From Herbaspirillum frisingense (GTDB taxonomy: Bacteria; Pseudomonadota; Gammaproteobacteria; Burkholderiales; Burkholderiaceae_D), in contig WNDX01000029.1 in the NCBI GenBank assembly GCA_009914615.1, positions 1-36,284 on the forward strand: a DNA stretch of 36,284 nucleotides, given 5' to 3'. Position 1 is the stretch's first letter; every line of letters starts with the position of its first letter. Shown here piece by piece: positions 27,982-36,284 of the stretch. The position numbers and the translations under genes are program-made. A model generated the notes under the pieces. The model saw only the letters and a program-made list of their open reading frames with translations. It did no database searches and was not told the DNA's origin.

Positions 27982-28692
27982 TCAGCCCCACAGGGTGTCG
28001 ATCTCGGCGTCGAGGAAGTAGCCGGCGCCACGCTCGGTGCGCAGCAGGGTCGGGTTCTTGGGATCGGCTTCCAGCTTGCGGCGCAGGCGCAGGATTTGCA
28101 CATCGATGGCGCGGTCATACACGTCGTCGAAGGCGCGCGTGCTTTCCAGCAGGTGTTCGCGCGAGATGATGCGGCCCGGCGCACTCAGGAACACGACCAG
28201 CAGATTGAACTCGGCATTAGTCAGGCTGACGTTGCGTTCGTCCGGCGCGGTCAGGCGGCGCGTGTTCAGGCTCAGGTTCCAGCCGGCGAACTGGTAGGCG
28301 CGCGGATGCTTGCCGCGCGTGACCGGCGTCTGCACGGCGCGCATGCGCGCCAGCACTTCGCGCGGCGAGAACGGCTTGGTGATGTAGTCGTCGGCGCCCA
28401 GCTCCAGGCCCATGACCATGTCGGCCTCTTCGTTGCGGCCGGTGACGCAGATGATGGACATGCTGGTGTCCGCGCGCCAGCGGCGCGCCAGGTCGGCGCC
28501 GTCGATGTCGGGCAGGCCCAGGTCCAGCAGCACCATGTCGTAGTTCTTGTCCTGCACCGCGGCCTGCGCCTCGGCGCCATTGGCGGCGCTGTCCACGGCG
28601 ATGCCGTGGCCGGCGAGATAGTCCACCAATAGTTGACGCATGGCCTGGTCGTCGTCCACCACCAGGACTTTCGGCGTTTGTATCGCGCTCAT
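27982..28692 (-). CDS. OmpR-family response regulator
   Basis: 236 residues. The receiver domain (about 9-120) has VVDDD (acidic pocket), LLDLGLPDIDG (phospho-acceptor Asp), VTGRN (Thr) and ITKPFSPRE (Lys). The winged-helix output domain (about 135-230) has SLTNAEFNLLVVFLSAPGRI and AIDVQILRLRRKLEADPKNP, ending RGAGYFLDAE. The start overlaps the stop of the hybrid kinase by four bases (ATGA), so the two are co-translated and form a signalling pair. Targets are unknown; the SulP transporter gene downstream on the same strand is one possibility. Confidence 0.93.
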   Translation of the reverse strand: MSAIQTPKVLVVDDDQAMRQLLVDYLAGHGIAVDSAANGAEAQAAVQDKNYDMVLLDLGLPDIDGADLARRWRADTSMSIICVTGRNEEADMVMGLELGADDYITKPFSPREVLARMRAVQTPVTRGKHPRAYQFAGWNLSLNTRRLTAPDERNVSLTNAEFNLLVVFLSAPGRIISREHLLESTRAFDDVYDRAIDVQILRLRRKLEADPKNPTLLRTERGAGYFLDAEIDTLWG

Positions 28693-30782
28693 CGTTTCCC
28701 CTCTTCCCTGTGTTCCCTGTGTTTCAGCGCCGCTATGATAGCGCGGCGCAGCGTTTCCCGATCGAATGGCTTGCGCAGGCCGGGCACATCCAGCGCCGCA
28801 GCCAGCTCATCCACGCGCGCCTCGCCCGAGCACAGCAGCGCCGGCATGTCGGCCCGCAATGCGCGCGCGCGGGCGATGAAGGCATTACCCTGCATCTGCG
28901 GCATGTCCAGATCGCTCACCAGCAGATCCACCGCCAGCGGCTCCAGCGCGAACTCCTCCAGCGCCAGCTCCGGATTGTCGAAGCCGATGGGCTCGAAGCC
29001 CATCGCGGCCAGCCAGTCCTCGCATAGCTCGCGCTGGGCGCGATCATCGTCCACCACGAAGACGCACTCGCCGTTGCCGATCAGCGTCTGCGCTTCTTCC
29101 TGCGCGGCCGGTTGCTGTTGAGGCTGGTGCGCCGGCGCGGACGTGGTCTGTGTTGCAGACTGCGGCGCCGCATGCGCATCAGCCGGCAGCAGCAGGCGGA
29201 AACGCGTGCCCTCGCCGCTGCTGGCCACCGCCACTCCGCCGTCGTGCTCGGTCGCGATGCCGGCCACGATCGCCAGACCAAGACCGGTGCCCTTGCCGCC
29301 CGGACCGCCGCGCGTGGTAAAGAAAGGCTCGAACAGGCGCGGCAGATTTTCAGGCGCGATGCCGGTGCCGTCGTCGGCCACTTCCAGCCAGGCCGCGTAG
29401 TCGCGCGGCAGATCGCCCACCAACGGGATCTCGCCCGGCGCCTCGCCTGCATGCAGGCTGACGATGACCTTGCTGCGTGCCGCCTGGCTGGCGTTACGCA
29501 CCAGGTTCAGCGCCACCCGCGTCAACTGCCCGGGATGGCCGTGCACCGCCACCGCTTGCGGCGGCGGCGCGAATTCGATGCTCACGCCCGCGCGGCACAA
29601 CGGCCGCGCCAACCGCACCGCCTCGCCGACTGGGTCGCGCAAGTCGAGCAAGGCGCGCTGGCGGTCGCCGCGGCGCGCGGCCAGCAGGATCTGTTCGGTC
29701 AGGTCACGGCCGCGCGAGACCGCCGACATCACCTCTTCCAGCGGCGCGCGCGCTGGCGAGCTGGCATCAAGGCGTTCATGCGCCACCTCGGCATAGCCGC
29801 CGGCCGCGCCCAGCACATTGTTGAAATCGTGCGCGATGCCGCCGGCCATCAGCCCGAGCGATTCGAAGCGGCGCATCTGTTCCATGCGCGCCGCCAGCGC
29901 CTGGCGCTCGCGCATGGCCACGGCAATGAAGAAGGTCAGCACGGCCAAACCGGCCAGATCGACCTGCAGGCGCCAGGTGCTGTCCAACCCATCCTGGCGG
30001 TAGGGTCCGAGGTCGTACAGCGTGAGCAGCACCGCCAGCACGGCCGCCACGCTGGTGGCCAGCGTCGCGCTGCGCATGCCGCCGTAAAGCGCGGCGCCGG
30101 CCAGCACCAGCGACAGCAGCACGCGCTGAATCTCTTCCGACAGGCCGAAGGCGGTGCAGCCCAGCAGCACCGCCAGCGCGCCCAGGGCGCCGAACAGCGA
30201 GGGCAGGTCGCGCTTGGACATGGCGGGGAAGCGCCCGGCTTGCGACCACACCAGGAACACCGGCACCAGCACCAGGATCGCCAAACCGTTGCCCACCAGC
30301 AGGGTGCGCCATTCGGCCCACCAGTCGCCTTGCATGGCATCGGCACCCAGCGTGGCGCCCAGCGCCGATACCACCGCCACCACCGCCACCGGCAACAGCA
30401 AGCAGAAGCGGCCGAGCCGGTGCAGCGTATCGAGTTGGCCGTCGCGTGCGACGAAGCGCCGCCCCACCATGACGCAGGCCGCGATCTCCAGCACGTTCAG
30501 CAGCGCGAATCCGGCATCGGCCTGGACCGGCAGCCAGTCCTTGTCGCCCACCATCATCATGGCGGTGAACACCGCCAGCAGATAGGGAAACCATTCGCGC
30601 GCCGGCTTGCGCCACAGCAGCGCGATCATGAAGGTCGGGGCCGGCGCGGCGATCGGCGCCAGCGTGGCGCTTTCTTCGATATTGGCCGCCGGGCTGGCAA
30701 TCAGGTAGTAGAGGATGCCGCAGATGACGGCCGCGGCAATGGTGCGCGGCCAGTCGGCATCGGTGTCGCGAGGTTCGGTCAT
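28689..30782 (-). CDS. MASE1-type hybrid sensor histidine kinase with C-terminal receiver
   Basis: 697 residues. About residues 10-290 hold eight or so membrane helices of the MASE1 kind (IAAAVICGILYYLIASPAA; LLVGNGLAILVLVPVFLVW). Then come the phosphorylated His in GGIAHDFNNVLG (about 318), the ATP-binding boxes NLVRNASQAA (N), EVADDGTGI (G1), LFEPFFTT (F) and GKGTGLGLAIV (G2), and a receiver (about 585-695) with VVDDD and VSDLDMP. So a membrane-sensed signal drives His to Asp transfer within the protein and probably on to the adjacent regulator. The start at 30782 is chosen because the 17 codons upstream in frame are not protein-like. Confidence 0.9.
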   Translation of the reverse strand: MTEPRDTDADWPRTIAAAVICGILYYLIASPAANIEESATLAPIAAPAPTFMIALLWRKPAREWFPYLLAVFTAMMMVGDKDWLPVQADAGFALLNVLEIAACVMVGRRFVARDGQLDTLHRLGRFCLLLPVAVVAVVSALGATLGADAMQGDWWAEWRTLLVGNGLAILVLVPVFLVWSQAGRFPAMSKRDLPSLFGALGALAVLLGCTAFGLSEEIQRVLLSLVLAGAALYGGMRSATLATSVAAVLAVLLTLYDLGPYRQDGLDSTWRLQVDLAGLAVLTFFIAVAMRERQALAARMEQMRRFESLGLMAGGIAHDFNNVLGAAGGYAEVAHERLDASSPARAPLEEVMSAVSRGRDLTEQILLAARRGDRQRALLDLRDPVGEAVRLARPLCRAGVSIEFAPPPQAVAVHGHPGQLTRVALNLVRNASQAARSKVIVSLHAGEAPGEIPLVGDLPRDYAAWLEVADDGTGIAPENLPRLFEPFFTTRGGPGGKGTGLGLAIVAGIATEHDGGVAVASSGEGTRFRLLLPADAHAAPQSATQTTSAPAHQPQQQPAAQEEAQTLIGNGECVFVVDDDRAQRELCEDWLAAMGFEPIGFDNPELALEEFALEPLAVDLLVSDLDMPQMQGNAFIARARALRADMPALLCSGEARVDELAAALDVPGLRKPFDRETLRRAIIAALKHREHREEGKR

Positions 30783-30903
30783 GCGCTTGGATGTGGTCGT
30801 GATTGGCAAAGACGGGCGGCTGGCTTGCGCCACGCGCCCGACGCCCGGTTACGGGGCAGTGTAGCAGCGCCGACGCGGCCCGGACTGGTGGTGGCGTTCA
30901 TCA

Positions 30904-32478
30904 TCAGTGACGCGAATACAGCACGCGCAGCGCGGTCCGGCGCTCGTCCGGCGGCAACTGGTTGACCGCGCGCAGATAGGCGATGGAGGCATCGCAGGTG
31001 GCCTCCGGATCGGCCTGACGGCGCTCGGCCGAGGACAGCAATCTGAGCTGGTCCTGCGTCAGCGGCGCCAGCGCCTTGCGGATCACGCGCGTGCGCTCGG
31101 CCAGCGTGAAGCGCCCGGCGTTGGCCGGATCGGCATCGCGCAGCAGATGCTGGGTCATGGCCATTTCGCGGTTGGCGAATTCCTGCGGCAGCACTGCCTG
31201 CGGCGCTTCGCGTCCGGCGGCGGCATCGACGCGCGAACGCGGATAGATCAGTTCGGTGCAAGCCGCCGCGCTGATGCCGCGCAAGGCCACGGCCTGATCC
31301 AGCAGCAGTTGCTGGAATTCGGCCAGCGATTCATCCGAGGCGATCGGCAGCAGGCGCCGGCTCAGGATGCCCACCTGCTCGCGCCCGACCGCCAGGATGT
31401 CGGCATCCGAGGCATGCGCCTGCACCCGCGCCCAGGCCAGATCGACCATGCGCGCGAAGTCCTGGGGATGGAAGCGCGCCATGATATCGAACAGCGCGCC
31501 CTTCTTGAATTCTTCTTCCAGAATGTCGCGCGAGGTGGCGATGGTGGCCAGTTGCGCGGTTTCGCCGCCGGGCGCCAGCCGGGTCAGCACGCCGGCCTGC
31601 AGCAACTGGCCCAGTTCCGGATACCAGCTCTGGCTGGGCGCCGTGTCGGCGATATGTTCGATGAAGTCGCGCGGCAGGCCCAGCTTGCCGTAGGTGTCGA
31701 AGGTCAGCTTGCGGTCGAAGCCTTTGTTGATGCGATCATCGCCGCTCACCGTGTACAGGGTGTGGAAACCGATGTGGGCGCGCGGATCCATGGCGCGGTC
31801 GCGGCCGGCCATGAAGGCCAGCGTGCAGGACGAGGAACATTCCTGCTCGACGTAGGTATTGAGGCCATGGCGGCGGATCACGTCGCCCACCAGCTTGCCT
31901 TCGCGCACCCAGCCGCCGGCCGAATACAGCACCACGGTGGTCACCGTGGGCGTGCCCTGGAGCATGCGCTCCAGGCCTTCGGCGGCGCCGTCGTTCATGC
32001 CGCCCTGCAGCAGGATGGACTTGCCGTCCACCCGCACCTGGTACACCACCGGCGGCCCCAGTTGCTTGCCGCGCGCGATGTCGAATTGCTCGCGCAGCGA
32101 ATGCGAGGCACGCAAGGTGCTGGAGACCACGCTGATGGCGCCGCACACGATCAGGAACTTGACCGCGACCTCGGCCCAGCGCCGCCCGCCGCGCGCCACA
32201 TGCTTGCCCGCCGAGCGCCAGCAGCCGCATACCCCCCAGGTCCAGGCGATATAGCTGAAGGCGGCGATGCCCAGCACCCCTGCCACGCCGTAGCGCGCCG
32301 GCATGTCGTTGGTCAGGCGCGCCAGCGCCGAGATCGAGAACGCCGGCAACAGCGAGGACAGCAGCACCGTATGCAACCAATACGAGCGGCCGAGCGAATA
32401 GTCGCCGCGCCAGTGGCGGCGGAAGAAGTTAGCTGGTGGGCCGGCGGGTGGACTTGTGCGGGTTACTGCCTGAGACAC
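30904..32478 (-). CDS. Membrane protein with ClpP/crotonase-fold domain (COG3904-like)
   Basis: 524 residues. The N-terminal 125 residues have three likely membrane helices (YWLHTVLLSSLLPAFSISAL; GVLGIAAFSYIAWTWGVCGC; VKFLIVCGAISVVSS). A ClpP-fold domain follows (about 140-290): VVLYSAGGWVREGKLVGDVI (oxyanion strand, about 185) and VEQECSSSCTLAFMAGRDR with a candidate catalytic Ser in SSSC (about 214), then HIGFHTL with a candidate His. The remaining about 230 residues are helical and not recognised. It may be an inner-membrane peptidase. GTG is the start; no strong ribosome binding site is visible. It precedes the hybrid kinase gene on the same strand by about 120 bases. Confidence 0.8.
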   Translation of the reverse strand: MSQAVTRTSPPAGPPANFFRRHWRGDYSLGRSYWLHTVLLSSLLPAFSISALARLTNDMPARYGVAGVLGIAAFSYIAWTWGVCGCWRSAGKHVARGGRRWAEVAVKFLIVCGAISVVSSTLRASHSLREQFDIARGKQLGPPVVYQVRVDGKSILLQGGMNDGAAEGLERMLQGTPTVTTVVLYSAGGWVREGKLVGDVIRRHGLNTYVEQECSSSCTLAFMAGRDRAMDPRAHIGFHTLYTVSGDDRINKGFDRKLTFDTYGKLGLPRDFIEHIADTAPSQSWYPELGQLLQAGVLTRLAPGGETAQLATIATSRDILEEEFKKGALFDIMARFHPQDFARMVDLAWARVQAHASDADILAVGREQVGILSRRLLPIASDESLAEFQQLLLDQAVALRGISAAACTELIYPRSRVDAAAGREAPQAVLPQEFANREMAMTQHLLRDADPANAGRFTLAERTRVIRKALAPLTQDQLRLLSSAERRQADPEATCDASIAYLRAVNQLPPDERRTALRVLYSRH

Positions 32479-32580
32479 GTGTTACGGTTCCTCGATGCGC
32501 TGTCATGCGGTGGCGGTGGTGTTTGCAGCCGCCAGCATACCCCAGGTGCGTCGCCTGCCGCGAATCGCTGCGCGGACAGG

Positions 32581-34254
32581 TCAGGGCGCGTGGCCTGGGA
32601 TTCTGGACAGATCGACTTCGTCGATCTGGTTGGGGTTCATGAATTTGGCGGCGTATTTCTCGTAGATCCGCTCGCGCACGAACAGGTCGAACAGATCCGG
32701 ATCGATATGGTTGCGCGCCTTGAAGCCGGCCAGGATGTCGATCGCCTCGTTGAGCGAGTTGCCACGCTTGTAGGGACGGTCGGCGGCGGTGACCGCCTCG
32801 AAAATGTCGGCCACGGCCATGATGCGCGCCTGCACCGACATCTGCTCGCGCGTGAGGCCCTTGGGATAGCCCTTGCCGTCCACCCGCTCGTGGTGGCCGC
32901 CGGCGTATTCGGTGACGCGTGCGAGCTGCTTGGGCCAGGGCAGCGACTCCAGCATCTTGATGGTGATCACGATGTGGTTGTTGATGATCTGGCGCTCGGC
33001 GTCGTTGAGCGTGCCGGCGCGGATGCGCAGGTTGCCCGACTCTTCGTCGTCCAGCAGCTGGCGCAGCTGGCCGTCCGGGCCGCGCCATTGGCGCAGGGCG
33101 ATGTCGAGCACGCGCGCCTGGTCCTCCGGCTTCATGCCTTCGGTGCCGATGTTGCTCTTGCGCAGGAAGGCGCGCTCGTCGTCCATCTGCGCGATCTCGG
33201 CCTGCAGGCGCGCGTCCAGTTCGGCGCCCTTCTCCGGCGTGAGCGCGGCGCCCAGCGCCAGCTTTTCCTGCAGCACGCGGATCTCGGCATCGCGCTTCAA
33301 GACTTCGAAACGGGTATCGACCAGGTGGATGCGGTCGAAGATGGTTTCCATCTTGGTGGACTTTTCCACGATGTGGGTCGGGGTGCTGATCTTGCCGCAG
33401 TCGTGCAGCAGACCGGCCACCCACAGCTCGCGGCGATCGGCATCGGTCATGCGGAAATCGGCCAGCGGACCTTCGGTGGCGTTGTGCGCGGCTTCGGCGA
33501 TCATCATCGCCAGCTCCGGCACCTGTTCGCAGTGGCGACCGGTATGCGGCGACTTTTCGCCGATGCCGATGTTGATCAGCTTGATCAGGCTTTCGAACAG
33601 GTTTTCCAGGCGGTAGATCAATTGCTGGTTGGCCATCGCCATGGCGGCCTGCGAGGCCAGCGCCTCGATGAAGTGCTGGTCGGTCTCGGAGAACGGAATC
33701 GGCGCGCCGGTGGCGGGATCGATGGCGTTGATCAGTTGCAGCACGCCCACCAGCTCGCCTTCGTGATCCTGCATCGGCACGGTCAGGAAGGATTGCGAAT
33801 GGTAGCCATACTTCTCGTCGAACATCCGCATGCCGTTGAAGTTGAAGCCGGTGGCCTGGTACACGTCGGGGATGTTCACCGATTCGCGGGTGTTGGCGGC
33901 ATAGGCGGCCACCGCCGCCAGGTTGGGCTGGCCGTCGGGCAGCGTCAGCGGGATGTTGGGAATCGAGATCGCCTGGCCGCTGCTGCCGCCCTGGTGCATC
34001 TTCAGCGTGTCGTTGACCGAGATGTAGAACATCAGGCTGTTGCTGCTCTCATCGATGCGGTACAGCGTGCCGCCGTCGGCCTGGGTGATGTCCTTGGCGG
34101 TCAGCAGGATGCGTTCCAGCAGCAACGGAATGTCGCGGCTGTTGCCCAGCGCCCGGCTCAGCTCGGTCAGCCGGTCGAGGCGGTAGGCGATGTCTCGGTG
34201 CTTGTCCATGTCGGAGGCGGGCACGGCGGTGGATGAAAGATCGATGGCATTCAT
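32581..34254 (-). CDS. GAF-HD-GYP domain protein, likely cyclic-di-GMP phosphodiesterase
   Basis: 557 residues. The N-terminal part (about 20-190) is a GAF domain (LLERILLTAKDITQADGGTL; SQSFLTVPMQDHEGELVGVL). The HD-GYP domain begins with HTGRHCEQV and LLHDCGKI (about residue 283) and ends with GGHHERVDGKGYPKGL (about 452). Between HD and GYP there are about 165 residues instead of the usual 60 or so; the extra piece is helical and Glu/Arg/Gln-rich. HD-GYP proteins hydrolyse cyclic-di-GMP. The start at 34254 matches the beginning of conserved sequence; the frame is open for 120 more codons upstream but these are not protein-like. Confidence 0.88.
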   Translation of the reverse strand: MNAIDLSSTAVPASDMDKHRDIAYRLDRLTELSRALGNSRDIPLLLERILLTAKDITQADGGTLYRIDESSNSLMFYISVNDTLKMHQGGSSGQAISIPNIPLTLPDGQPNLAAVAAYAANTRESVNIPDVYQATGFNFNGMRMFDEKYGYHSQSFLTVPMQDHEGELVGVLQLINAIDPATGAPIPFSETDQHFIEALASQAAMAMANQQLIYRLENLFESLIKLINIGIGEKSPHTGRHCEQVPELAMMIAEAAHNATEGPLADFRMTDADRRELWVAGLLHDCGKISTPTHIVEKSTKMETIFDRIHLVDTRFEVLKRDAEIRVLQEKLALGAALTPEKGAELDARLQAEIAQMDDERAFLRKSNIGTEGMKPEDQARVLDIALRQWRGPDGQLRQLLDDEESGNLRIRAGTLNDAERQIINNHIVITIKMLESLPWPKQLARVTEYAGGHHERVDGKGYPKGLTREQMSVQARIMAVADIFEAVTAADRPYKRGNSLNEAIDILAGFKARNHIDPDLFDLFVRERIYEKYAAKFMNPNQIDEVDLSRIPGHAP

Positions 34255-34756
34255 GCTGCGGATTTCACGATACGGCGGGGCATGCAGGCGCGCGCCGGCA
34301 CAGACGGGCAAAGGGCCGCGCTGGCTGGATGGCTGACTGCTGCTTGCATGCTTTCCCCTGATGCGTTGGCGTTTCGGCATTCTTTCCGCCCCGGTCTGGT
34401 GCGGATCTGACAGTTTCAAGGATGCTCTGAGGGCATCCTGCGGATTGTACGGGCGCCTCGACCCGCCGCGTGCCGCGAGCTTGGGGCGAAATCGCCTGCA
34501 ATTCTTCGGCTTGCTGCCTTGCCGCTCTTTCCCCACGGATTCTTTTCGCCTCAAAAGGAAGAATCGGACAGGGTTCGTCAGGTTTATCCGGATTGATTTA
34601 GCGGCGCGAATCACTTACCATCACAAACTGTTGCATAGTTTGCCACATATTGCGCAAACCCAGTCCCGGCGGGGGGTTCCGGGCTGCAACCAACGTCCCG
34701 GAAACGTTTTCCCGATCGCGTCGGGACGCATAACTATATCTGAACGGCAAGACACG
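34255..34756. promoter_or_regulatory. Divergent regulatory region between HD-GYP and phosphodiesterase-like genes
   Basis: A gene-free 500-base region. It includes the inverted repeat CAAACT (34624-34629) / AGTTTG (34637-34642) and, just before the phosphodiesterase-like gene, a leader hairpin CGTCCCG (34694-34700) / CGGGACG (34722-34728). The latter may shape the 5' untranslated region of that gene. No promoter box is convincing by eye. Confidence 0.4.
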
Positions 34757-35530
34757 ATGCGTGTAGAAATTCTCGGTTGCAGCGGCGGTATCGGCGGAAA
34801 CGGCATGCGCACCACATCCCTGCTGATCGACGGCGACATTCTGATCGACGCCGGCACGGGCGTGGGCGACCTGTCGCTGGAGCGCCTGGCTGCGATCGAC
34901 CACGTCTTCATCACGCACGCCCACCTGGACCACATTGCCTGCCTGCCGCTGATGATCGACAGCGTGGGCGACATGCGCGCTACGCCGATCACCATGCATG
35001 CCACCGCGCAAACGCTGGAGATCATCCGCAAGCACATCTTCAACTGGCAGATCTGGCCCGACTTCAGCGTGATCCCGAGCGCGGAGCAACCCTTCCTGCG
35101 CTTCGCCACCATCGAAGTCGGCCAACCGGTGGTGCTGGGCGCGCGCACCATCACCCCGCTGCCGGCCACGCACACCGTGCCGGCCGTGGGTTACCACCTG
35201 CATGACCGCACCAGCGGCGCCTCGCTGGCCTTCAGCGGCGACACCAGCATCTGCGATCCGCTGTGGGACGCCGTCAACGCCATAGATGACCTGCGCTACC
35301 TGATCATCGAAGCCGCCTTCGCCAACCGCGAGCGCGAACTGGCGCTGCTGTCCAAGCATCTGTGCCCCAGCCTCCTGCTGACCGAACTGGAAAAGCTGCG
35401 ATCGCGCCCGGAGGTGCTGGTCACTCACGCCAAACCCAGCCAGGTGCAGCAGATCGCGCAAGAGATCGCTGCCGGCAGCGGGCCGCATCGTCCGCGCATG
35501 CTGAACGCGGGCACCATCCTCGAATTCTGA
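34757..35530 (+). CDS. Metallo-beta-lactamase-fold protein, class II cyclic-nucleotide phosphodiesterase-like
   Basis: 257 residues. Starts MRVEILGCSGGIGGNGMRTT; the metal-binding motif THAHLDHIACLPLMIDS (about residues 52-68) matches the HxHLDH signature region of class II cyclic-nucleotide phosphodiesterases. Further metal ligands are likely the His in PATHTVPAVGY, the Asp in FSGDTS and the His in LVTHAKPSQ. Ends MLNAGTILEF. It probably hydrolyses cAMP or a related cyclic nucleotide in the cytoplasm; the class rests on the motif only. The upstream open frame (from 34361) is not protein-like. It is divergent from the HD-GYP gene. Confidence 0.83.
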   Translation: MRVEILGCSGGIGGNGMRTTSLLIDGDILIDAGTGVGDLSLERLAAIDHVFITHAHLDHIACLPLMIDSVGDMRATPITMHATAQTLEIIRKHIFNWQIWPDFSVIPSAEQPFLRFATIEVGQPVVLGARTITPLPATHTVPAVGYHLHDRTSGASLAFSGDTSICDPLWDAVNAIDDLRYLIIEAAFANRERELALLSKHLCPSLLLTELEKLRSRPEVLVTHAKPSQVQQIAQEIAAGSGPHRPRMLNAGTILEF

Positions 35531-35565
35531 CCGCCGCCGGCCGCACCGGCGCCGAAACCGCTCAA

Positions 35566-35609
35566 ACCAAGGGCGCCCACACATCGTGCGGGCGCCCTTG
35601 GTCTTTTTT
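35566..35609 (+). terminator. Strong terminator between convergent genes
   Basis: A 13-base perfect stem ACCAAGGGCGCCC (35566-35578) / GGGCGCCCTTGGT (35590-35602) is followed by CTTTTTT. It ends the phosphodiesterase-like gene. Confidence 0.92.
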
Positions 35610-35629
35610 CTTCCTCGCCGACGCGACGC

Positions 35630-36158
35630 TTATTGCGTCACGCAGGCATCCAGCTTGGCCGCGCCGATCTTTTGCGTGCCGTTGTTGGTATTGCTGCTGA
35701 TCGCCTGCGGCATGGTGACCGGCACGCCCTGATTCGGCGGCACGATCAGCGGTGCCTGGGTCGGGCCCGGCACGAAGCCGAACTGGCCGGTATTGAAGAC
35801 GGTCGCTCCGCCGCCGTTGGTCACGACGATCGCACCCGACACCACGTCCACGTGCAAGCCGTTGGGCGGCGTCTGGCCGCTCGGGGTCGTCAAGCCGCCG
35901 CAATCGTTCTGGCAGAACAGCGCGCCGAAGTGGGTGCCGCGAATGCCGATGGTGGCGGTCGGCGTATCGAAATTGACCGCATCGTGGTTGCGCTTGCCGA
36001 CCAGGCCGGTCACCGCGCGCAAGCCGCCCTTGACCAGGCCGATGGCGACTGAATCGTTCTCCGGCTTCTTCTCGTCATAGGTGTATTTGTTGACCGCCAC
36101 CTCGGTGCCCGGACGCAGCACGATCTCGGCGTTGTCGAGGAATTTCACGCGGGTATAA
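35630..36158 (-). pseudogene. FecR-domain protein, 5' end removed by an IS5-type insertion
   Basis: The preserved C-terminal part (about 176 codons) reads YTRVKFLDNAEIVLRPGTEV at the break, then NFDTPTATIGIRGTHFGALF, the core FecR motif with the RGT turn. CQNDCGG and a VSGAIVVTNGGGATVFNTGQ strand follow; it ends KLDACVTQ. Such domains occur in periplasmic or secreted proteins and in FecR-like sensors. The frame enters the insertion sequence at about 36158, so the signal peptide and the first part of the domain are missing. An in-frame GTG at 36148 is the only remaining possible start. Confidence 0.82.
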
Positions 36159-36284
36159 GAGGCTGTTGCAAAATTAAATTTCGGGGCTGTTAACTTCCCC
36201 GACTTGATGTTAACTTCCTGTCTTGTTTTTCCTGACGGGATGCGATGCCTAAAGAACTTGTCGACGATGAATTGTGGTCACTCA
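36159..36284 (+). mobile_element. IS5-type insertion sequence, left end (partial)
   Basis: The element begins around 36159 with GAGGCTGTTGCAAAATT, an end typical of one IS5 group, where the FecR frame is lost. A direct repeat TGTTAACTTCC (36188-36198 and 36208-36218) precedes the transposase start. The rest and the other end are beyond the window; the exact end and target duplication cannot be set. Confidence 0.75.
36245..36284 (+). CDS. IS5-family transposase, first 13 codons
   Basis: Reads MPKELVDDELWSL up to the window edge. This beginning matches IS5-family DDE transposases (ELVDDELWxLIEPLLP pattern). The remainder lies outside the window. Confidence 0.72.
   Translation, partial: MPKELVDDELWSL

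Noticed and set aside
30907-34236. An 1109-codon plus-strand ORF opposite the ClpP-fold and HD-GYP genes
   Set aside because: No motifs, low-complexity composition, and both opposite-strand genes have clear catalytic motifs.

Overview
The window (about 36 kb, GC-rich) looks like a betaproteobacterial chromosome, most likely Oxalobacteraceae and Herbaspirillum-like. This rests on codon usage, a class A RNase P RNA, a divergent LysR / llpE-like esterase / RND efflux arrangement known from Burkholderiales, and Burkholderiales-type metabolic genes. The taxon is an inference; no 16S rRNA or tRNA gene was seen. Both edges lie in insertion sequences: an IS3-type OrfA on the left (minus strand, cut by the edge) and the start of an IS5-type element on the right, which has cut the 5' part of a FecR-domain gene.

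Layout. 1-603: IS3-type remnant. 969-2167: a TetR/NTF2-like operon with a clear operator palindrome and a shared terminator. 2192-3343: 3-hydroxyisobutyryl-CoA hydrolase. 3450-3779: RNase P RNA with a promoter. 4005-4387: a decayed ABC substrate-binding protein gene. 4577-5860: DadA-like D-amino acid dehydrogenase. 6033-6785: HpcH/HpaI aldolase. 6906-9056: AraC regulator followed by an aldo/keto reductase. 9867-18860: LysR regulator divergent from an esterase-like protein (nucleophile replaced), a periplasmic adaptor, an RND pump, an outer-membrane channel and DUF1993. The cluster resembles the llpE-CeoAB-OpcM / BpeEF-OprC drug-efflux loci.

19141-19683 is the most unusual stretch: three exact 163-bp-spaced copies of a 19-codon hydrophobic micro-ORF, each with a strong ribosome binding site, closed by one terminator. 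A fourth, different micro-ORF at 25943-26023 (minus) carries the same 13-base leader around its ribosome binding site. Between them lies a methionine module (19998-24171): a MetR-like regulator, MesX (DUF1852), MesD (a core-MetE methionine synthase without the folate-binding N-terminal half) and a flavin reductase.

24318-25641: a membrane-anchored non-specific nuclease and an upstream overlapping ORF. 26254-27768: SulP transporter. 27982-32478: OmpR-type regulator, MASE1 hybrid kinase and a membrane ClpP-fold protein. 32581-34254: GAF/HD-GYP protein with a large insertion. 34757-35530: class II cyclic-nucleotide phosphodiesterase-like protein, divergent from the HD-GYP gene. 35630-36158: truncated FecR-domain protein. 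Many long ORFs on the opposite strand of these genes are GC-rich shadows and were not called.
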